NCBI RefSeq assembly: GCF_033115175.1
Contig: NC_084831.1
Location: forward strand, 7,908,540-7,972,539
Length of the DNA: 64,000 nucleotides
Direction: 5' to 3'
From: Lepus europaeus
Taxonomy: Eukaryota; Chordata; Mammalia; Lagomorpha; Leporidae
How positions within the stretch are numbered: the stretch's first letter is position 1; each line of letters begins with the position of its first letter. The notes under the pieces were generated by a model. The model was not told the DNA's origin and ran no database searches. It was given only the letters and a program-made list of their open reading frames with translations. Positions 59,440 through 64,000 of this stretch are shown here, piece after piece. The position numbers and the translations under genes were made by a program.

Positions 59440-60360
59440 GTGAGCCGGCCCGAGGCTCGGAGGCGCGGCCCCCCAGGTCACGCAGCACCGCGATGCCGGC
59501 TCGGTGCTGCTGCCTCCCAGAGGCGCCCACGCTCGGGACGGAGGCCACGGGCTGCGCGGGGCCGCTTGGCAGCTGCACCGTCAGGGAGTCTCGCGGAAGT
59601 GTGCCTGGGCCAAACTCGCGGCGCGACCAGGGAGGGATTCCGAGGCCGACCGCTGTCCGCCTTACACGTGCTGGGCCCCACGCCCGCAGCGGGAAGCGAA
59701 TCGCCTGGCACGCAACCTCCGCGCGCGGAGACCACAGCTTCGCCCGCGGGCGCCCTCGGCAGCGATCCGGCCCGCGCGTGCGCAAACGCCGCGGTCACGC
59801 CCAGGGGCGGGGCGGGGCCCTCGAGGGGCGGGGCTAGCGCCGGGCGGGGCCTTTCGCGGGGCGGGGCGAGCACCGGGCGGGGCCTTCGCGGGGCGGGGCT
59901 AGCACCCGCGGGCTCGCTCTGCTGGCCCACGCTCGCTCCGCCCGGTCGCCTGCCGGGGTCGTTAGCTGCCCGCGGCCGAGGGCCCCTCCGGGTTCAGAGC
60001 GGTGTGCTCGGAGGAGGACCCGAGGAGGACGGACGCGCGAGATCGCGGGTCCAGGAGGCCAGGAAACTGGCCGTGGGCTCTTTGAGTGGGGAGGGGAGGG
60101 GGCTGTGAGTGTCCTGGAGGGGAGTGGGGCTGCAGCCCGGGCAGGCAGAGGGACCGGTGATCCCCGGCGGATCCTGCGGACCGAGCCGCCGCAGACCGAC
60201 CCTGGCGAGGCGTGGGCGGGCGGCGTGGGCGGGGCTGGGCCCCCGGGCAGCGGCCGGCCTTGCGGGCCGGGGACCCTTCTGAGCGCCAGCGTCCTCTCTG
60301 GAGCAAGGAGCCTCGGCCTTGAGGCTCCGGTGCAGACTGAGGGGCCCGCGCGGTTCAGGT
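59440..60360. promoter_or_regulatory. CpG island with GC-box array, possible C1orf167 promoter
   Basis: High CpG density with many GGGCGG boxes and no TATA. It lies about 2.1 kb before the first C1orf167 coding exon and about 5 kb after the AGTRAP polyadenylation signal. It could drive C1orf167 from an untranslated first exon, or an unannotated transcript. Direction cannot be determined from sequence. Confidence 0.6.
59803..59913. repeat. GC-box minisatellite, period 32-33 bp
   Basis: Units beginning GGGGCGGGGC at 59825, 59858 and 59890, with a partial unit before at 59803. Each full unit carries two Sp1-type GC boxes around a CTAGC or CGAGC spacer. Confidence 0.9.
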
Positions 60361-60364
60361 ACTA

Positions 60365-60720
60365 GCTTGTAAGTCCCTGCTGTGCGCCAGGCGCTGTAAT
60401 GCGGGCCCCAGGCACAAGAGGGGTGGGAGTGGGGAGGGGCCGCAGAGCCTGCCCATGTGTGTCTCGTGGGCCCCTGGAGGGAGGACCTCGCTCCTTTCTT
60501 CAGTACAGGTTGGGGGAGTAAGTGCAGGAGTGGGCAGAGCGGGAAGGAGGCCGAGGCAGGACTGAGGGAGACAGGGGCGGAGTCCCAGGCAGCGGCACAG
60601 TGAGGGCAAAGGCCCTGGGGTGGGAGCCTGCATGGACTGGAGGGCGGAAAGGTGAGAGGAGCAGAGGATGAGGCTGGTCCAGCAACTGGGAGGCAGGGAG
60701 TGCAGGCAGAGGTCGGCAGG
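60365..60720 (-). repeat. L2 LINE fragment, reverse
   Basis: 'ccctgctgtgcgccaggcgc' followed by 'cagcggcacagtgagggcaa' and 'aggccctggggtgggagcc' follows the reversed L2 order. Confidence 0.6.
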
Positions 60721-60730
60721 CTTTTTCTTC

Positions 60731-60905
60731 TTTTTTCAGATTTATTTATTTGAAAGGCAGAGTTACTGGGTGGTGGGCTTGTCCATCCACTAGTTCACTC
60801 CCAAATGGCCGCAACAGTCAGGTCAGACCAAAGCTAGGAGCCCAGGATTCCATCTGGGTCTCCCACGTGGCTGGCAGGGGCCCAAGAGGCTAGGCCATCC
60901 CCTGC
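60731..60905 (-). mobile_element. C SINE 3' half, reverse
   Basis: From 'tttttcagatttatttattt' to 'cccaagaggctaggccatcc', then joined to a second SINE piece. Confidence 0.8.
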
Positions 60906-61066
60906 TGGGCCAAAGCCAGGAATCCAGAACTCAGTCCAGGTGGCAGGGACCCAAGTACTTGAGCTGTCACCTGCTACCTCCCAGAATGACCAGCGACAGG
61001 AAGCTAAAATCGGGAGGAGCCAGGACTTGGAGGCACTCCAATATGGGATGCAGGTGCTCCAGTGGC
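60906..61066 (-). mobile_element. C SINE 5' half, reverse, second copy
   Basis: 'gggccaaagccaggaatcca' restarts the body, so two reversed copies are fused. Ends near 'gctccagtggcatca'. Confidence 0.72.
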
Positions 61067-61075
61067 ATCATTTTT

Positions 61076-61391
61076 ATAAAAAGAGTTTTTACTTGAAAGG
61101 CAGAGTTACAGGGAGAGGGAGAGACAGAGAGATCTTCCATCTGCTGGTTCACTCCCCAGTTGGCTACCATGGCCAGGTCTGGGCCAGCCTGAAGCCAGCA
61201 GTCAGGAGCTTCATCTGGGTCTCCCACATAGGTGGCAGGGGCCCAAAGACTTGGGCCATCCTCCGCTGGCTTCCTAGGCACATTAGCAGGGAGCTGGATT
61301 GGAAGTGGAGCAGCCGGGACTTGAACCTACAACTCATGAAATGCAGCATCACAAGCGACAGCTTAACCCTCTGCACCACAATGCCAGCCCC
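61076..61391 (-). mobile_element. C SINE, reverse
   Basis: From 'ataaaaagagtttttacttg' to 'caccacaatgccagcccc'. Confidence 0.88.
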
Positions 61392-61396
61392 TGATT

Positions 61397-61655
61397 TTTT
61401 TTTTTTTTTAATTATTTATTTGAGGCACAGAGAGAGAGAGAGAGAGCACTCCTTCATCTGCTGGTTCACTCCCCAGATGTCCACAACAGCCAGGGCTGGG
61501 CCAGGCTAAAGTCAGGAGCCAGAAACACAACCCAGGTCCCCACGAGGGTGGCCAGGACTCAAGTGTGCAGCAGCTGGAAACTGAGTAACCAGGACTCGAG
61601 CCCGGGCACTCTTACATGGCATGTGGCTGCCCCAAGACGCATTTTATCCACGGCG
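61397..61655 (-). mobile_element. Shortened C SINE, reverse
   Basis: T-run then 'taattatttatttgaggcac' to about 'ccacggcgccaaaggcttc'. Confidence 0.78.
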
Positions 61656-61659
61656 CCAA

Positions 61660-62398
61660 AGGCTTCCCCTTAGAACCTGATTTCCCAGCAGCCTCTTAGG
61701 TGACTCAGTGTGGGAGGGGGCGACTGGGGCTGGGAGGCTGCCTGTAGCCACTGCTCAGGAGCGGCAGGATGGGCGCTGCACGTGGGTGGGGGGGCTCCAG
61801 GAGGCGGCTGAGGGTGGGACGGGGGGGGGGGGGGCGGGGTCCCCTGGGGAAGCACTGTTGGGACTGGAACGCTAGAGGAAGCCGAGTGGAAGTCTGGAAG
61901 TGGACTCTGAAACAATACTGGGGGGGGGGGGTGGTGCTGTTGTTTTAGATGACAGGGTTTGCAAGGAGAGCAGGTGGCTAAGGTCGGTCAAGGACAAGGT
62001 TAGGGGAGACCAGGAGTCCCCGGAGGCCTCCGTGTGGGTGGGGTCATCAGGGAGAATGGAGACAGGCTGTGTGGGAGGTGACCATGACCTCTTTGCGGAA
62101 TGGGGCCGTGAGCAGACACAATGCCCGCGGGCAGCTGAGGGCCAGGGTGTTCCAGAGAGGAGGGCTGAGAATGGTCTGGGGGTGGCAACAGGAGAAAGGC
62201 AGGAAGCAGGCCCACCCTTCCTGCTGGCCCCCGGCCCCCGTCTGAGAGGGCTGCCCCGGGGGGGGGGGACAGCGGGGATCGGTGGGCAGTGCTGGGCAGA
62301 GTGGGCACCAGAAAACTGCAGTGCGAGGTGGGGGCGGAGCTGGTGGGGGTGGCGTGGCCAGGTGGGAGCCCGGACAGTCCACCCTTCTCCTCCCCCAG
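61660..62398. other. Intergenic or 5' intron of C1orf167
   Basis: No exon recognised. G homopolymers at 61821-61833, 61920-61930 and 62258-62268. A long frame runs through it into the coding exon, but the acceptor at 62398 marks the real boundary. Confidence 0.5.
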
Positions 62399-62614
62399 GG
62401 CCCGTTGATCAAGTAGACCCAGCCGCGACTATGGTTTGGACCAAGGACGCCGCTGCCCCGCAGTCCGTGGAGTCGAGGCCCAAGGCTGGCCACAAGGAGA
62501 ATGTGCCCCCAAGGCCTGCTGTCCCCCCGAGGCCAGGCAAGACACTCAGTGGCCTGGGTGGGCGCAGAGCCCCTTTCTCAGGCAGGCCAGCCCGGGGCCT
62601 TGCTAATTCCAGAG
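62399..62614 (+). CDS. C1orf167: C1orf167 first coding exon
   Basis: Acceptor 'cttctcctcccccag' ends at 62398; 62399-62430 is 5' UTR. Coding from ATG 62431 to the donor AG/GTGAAC. There is no in-frame stop upstream within the exon, so the start choice relies on the strong Kozak context. Confidence 0.65.
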
Positions 62615-64000
62615 GTGAACCCCCCGGTGGGAGCAGGCCAGTCTCTCCAGCCTGGGGCCCAAGGGAGAGGCCTGGGCAAGGAAGGGAGATGGCAGGCCCG
62701 GAGAGGGTCTGTCTGCTGTCCTTGCCCAGAGGGGCCCCCAGGTTAGTCTGTGCCAGGGCTCGTGAACAGCCCATAACAAATTCAGGTTCTGCCACTCACA
62801 TCCCAGCTGGGTACCACAGGCAAGGTGCTGACACTCTGAGCTCTGGCTCCTACCCACAACGGTGGCCTCTTTGGCCCACTCTGCCCCAGGGTCTGGGGCA
62901 GCTCCTGGGACCCTGCCCCCACTGTCCCCAGAGTCCTCCCCCTCCCACCCCTCCACGCCCCAATCCCAGCCCAGCAGCCTCACTTCCCTCTGCTCCCCCC
63001 GTGCCCTTCTGTGTTCACACTGCCAGTGGCACTGCCCGGAGCCCCAGGGCTGCCATCGGTCGGCAGGGGGAGCAGCAGGCCCCAGAAGTGCAGGCTCCCT
63101 GCCACCTGAGGCCTGGACGTTCCCCCGTCCCACGCGAGTGTGGACGCTCTGGGTCCTCCCCAGGGCATGACTGTCTCTCCTTCCCTCAGAGCCATGGAGG
63201 GGCCCGAGGAGCCGGGGTGGCGGCCTGCACAGTGGACGTGGCTGGTGTGGGCCCTGGAGCCAGGCCGAGAGGCGGGGGCCTGCCACCGCAGCCTCCCCCG
63301 GGACAGTGCTGGGCCAGGAGCCCTCTCCAGTCCAGAGCAACCTGGCCAGTGCTAGGTCCTGCCTGGGCCTTGCCCTGAAGGACACGCCTGACCAGGCAGC
63401 CAGCGCAAGCTCCCGACAGCAGAGCAATGTGCGGGCCTGGGCCGTGGGGCCCCCGGCGAAGGCACGAGACCTCGCCGTCCTCGCCCAACAAACCAACCTG
63501 AGCCTCAGCAGCACCGGCAGCCCCGTCCCCCCAAGCTGCTCCGGGCCCCACGCGCTGACCTGGGCAAGTCCCCCTCCGAGAAGGCCGCCAGCTCACCCAT
63601 CCCCTGGCCCAAGGCGGTCCCAGCTGCAGGCCATGGACACCCTCTGGCCAGGCTTTAGGCCTCTCACTGGGCGCCCCTGGCCAGGCCCCGGATCCTGGTG
63701 TAGCCTGGGGAGCCAGACCTCCAGGCTCCTCGGGAAGCCCCTGACCCTGGAGGACCTGGCTGTCCCTGCCCTGCGCCAGGCTCAGGCCCCGTCCCACGCC
63801 GCCATTTCCCAGCTGCTGGCCTGCGTGCAACACCTGGAGCGCCAGGCCACCTGTCTCCTGTGCCCGGCATCCCAGGAGCCCCCAGGCTGGGAACTCCCTG
63901 GCCACCCCCGACCCAGCCGGCCCACCTTGGCTTGCCGGAGTCACAGGGAAAGCGAAAACGTCGCGGATCCTTGGGCCTACGGCAAGCCGGTGTGGCCCGA
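62431..64000 (+). CDS. C1orf167: C1orf167 homologue, 5' coding exons (partial, runs off the window)
   Basis: Poorly characterised mammalian protein; I assign no function. Model is join(62431..62614,63190..64000+). ATG 62431 has A at -3 and G at +4 (strong). Exon 1 encodes 61 residues including KENVPPRPAVPPRPGKTLSG and ends in phase 1 at AG/GTGAAC. Acceptor 'ccttccctcag' ends at 63189. From there this frame is open for 269 codons to the window end, while competing frames are interrupted. Exon 2 is Ser/Pro-rich and contains LLGKPLTLEDLAVPALRQAQ, then a probable helix AAISQLLACVQHLERQAT. Identity rests on position between AGTRAP and the expected MTHFR plus overall character, so the symbol is probable rather than proven. 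Confidence 0.7.
63190..64000 (+). CDS. C1orf167: C1orf167 second coding exon (truncated by window end)
   Basis: Codon starts fall at 63192 plus multiples of three. I checked the TAG and TGA trinucleotides at 63376, 63389, 63499, 63556, 63656, 63701 and 63742, and all are out of frame. The large exon continues past 64000. Confidence 0.72.

Noticed and set aside
62603-63514. 303-codon minus-strand frame
   Set aside because: Antisense shadow of the C1orf167 exons. The sense spliced frame has proper splice signals and stays open to the window edge.

Overview
This is a 64 kb piece of a mammalian chromosome. The organism is a lagomorph, most likely European rabbit. About fifty copies of the tRNA-derived lagomorph C SINE are scattered through it in both orientations, and four of them belong to a young subfamily with clean target-site duplications. 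The window has no operons, phage, CRISPR or other prokaryotic features, and I found no undescribed molecular system. It is a well-conserved syntenic block with some unusual repeat and regulatory structure. The gene order DRAXIN - AGTRAP - C1orf167, all on the + strand, matches human 1p36.22.

Layout. (1) Positions 1-5000 are non-coding and end in a large CpG island (about 3120-4900). This is the likely DRAXIN promoter and first untranslated exon. By human synteny it is probably shared head-to-head with MAD2L2, which would be transcribed to the left; no MAD2L2 coding exon lies in the window. (2) Positions 4228-17631 are DRAXIN intron 1, with SINEs, L2 and MIR relics and a few short stretches carrying clustered neural-type factor motifs. 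(3) DRAXIN coding exons lie at 17671-18094, 20301-20491, 22579-22690, 22984-23073, 23768-23857 and 28718-28830. They join in phase to 339 codons plus a stop and encode a secreted netrin/DCC-binding axon-guidance protein with a ten-cysteine C-terminal domain. (4) Positions 28831-39290 are the DRAXIN 3' UTR and SINE-rich intergenic DNA. (5) AGTRAP starts in a CpG island at about 39.3-39.8 kb. Its coding exons are 39503-39529, 48658-48692, 51460-51565, 52260-52455 and 53995-54110. They encode 159 residues, the same length as human, and an ATTAAA polyadenylation signal follows at 54610. (6) Positions 54.6-62.4 kb are intergenic. They hold an old L1 ORF1 relic and a third CpG island with a tandem GC-box array at about 59.8 kb. 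(7) Positions 62399-64000 hold the first two recognisable coding exons of the C1orf167 homologue. The second exon is open without a stop to the window edge.

How the genes relate. DRAXIN (extracellular guidance and Wnt antagonism) and AGTRAP (membrane regulator of the angiotensin II type 1 receptor) are neighbours by synteny and do not share a pathway. The most notable structures are a 17-copy minisatellite in AGTRAP intron 4 that seems to have grown out of a MIR element, a ten-tract G-quadruplex array 17 bases past the DRAXIN exon 2 donor, and the apparent loss in this species of the upstream DRAXIN start codon used in human.
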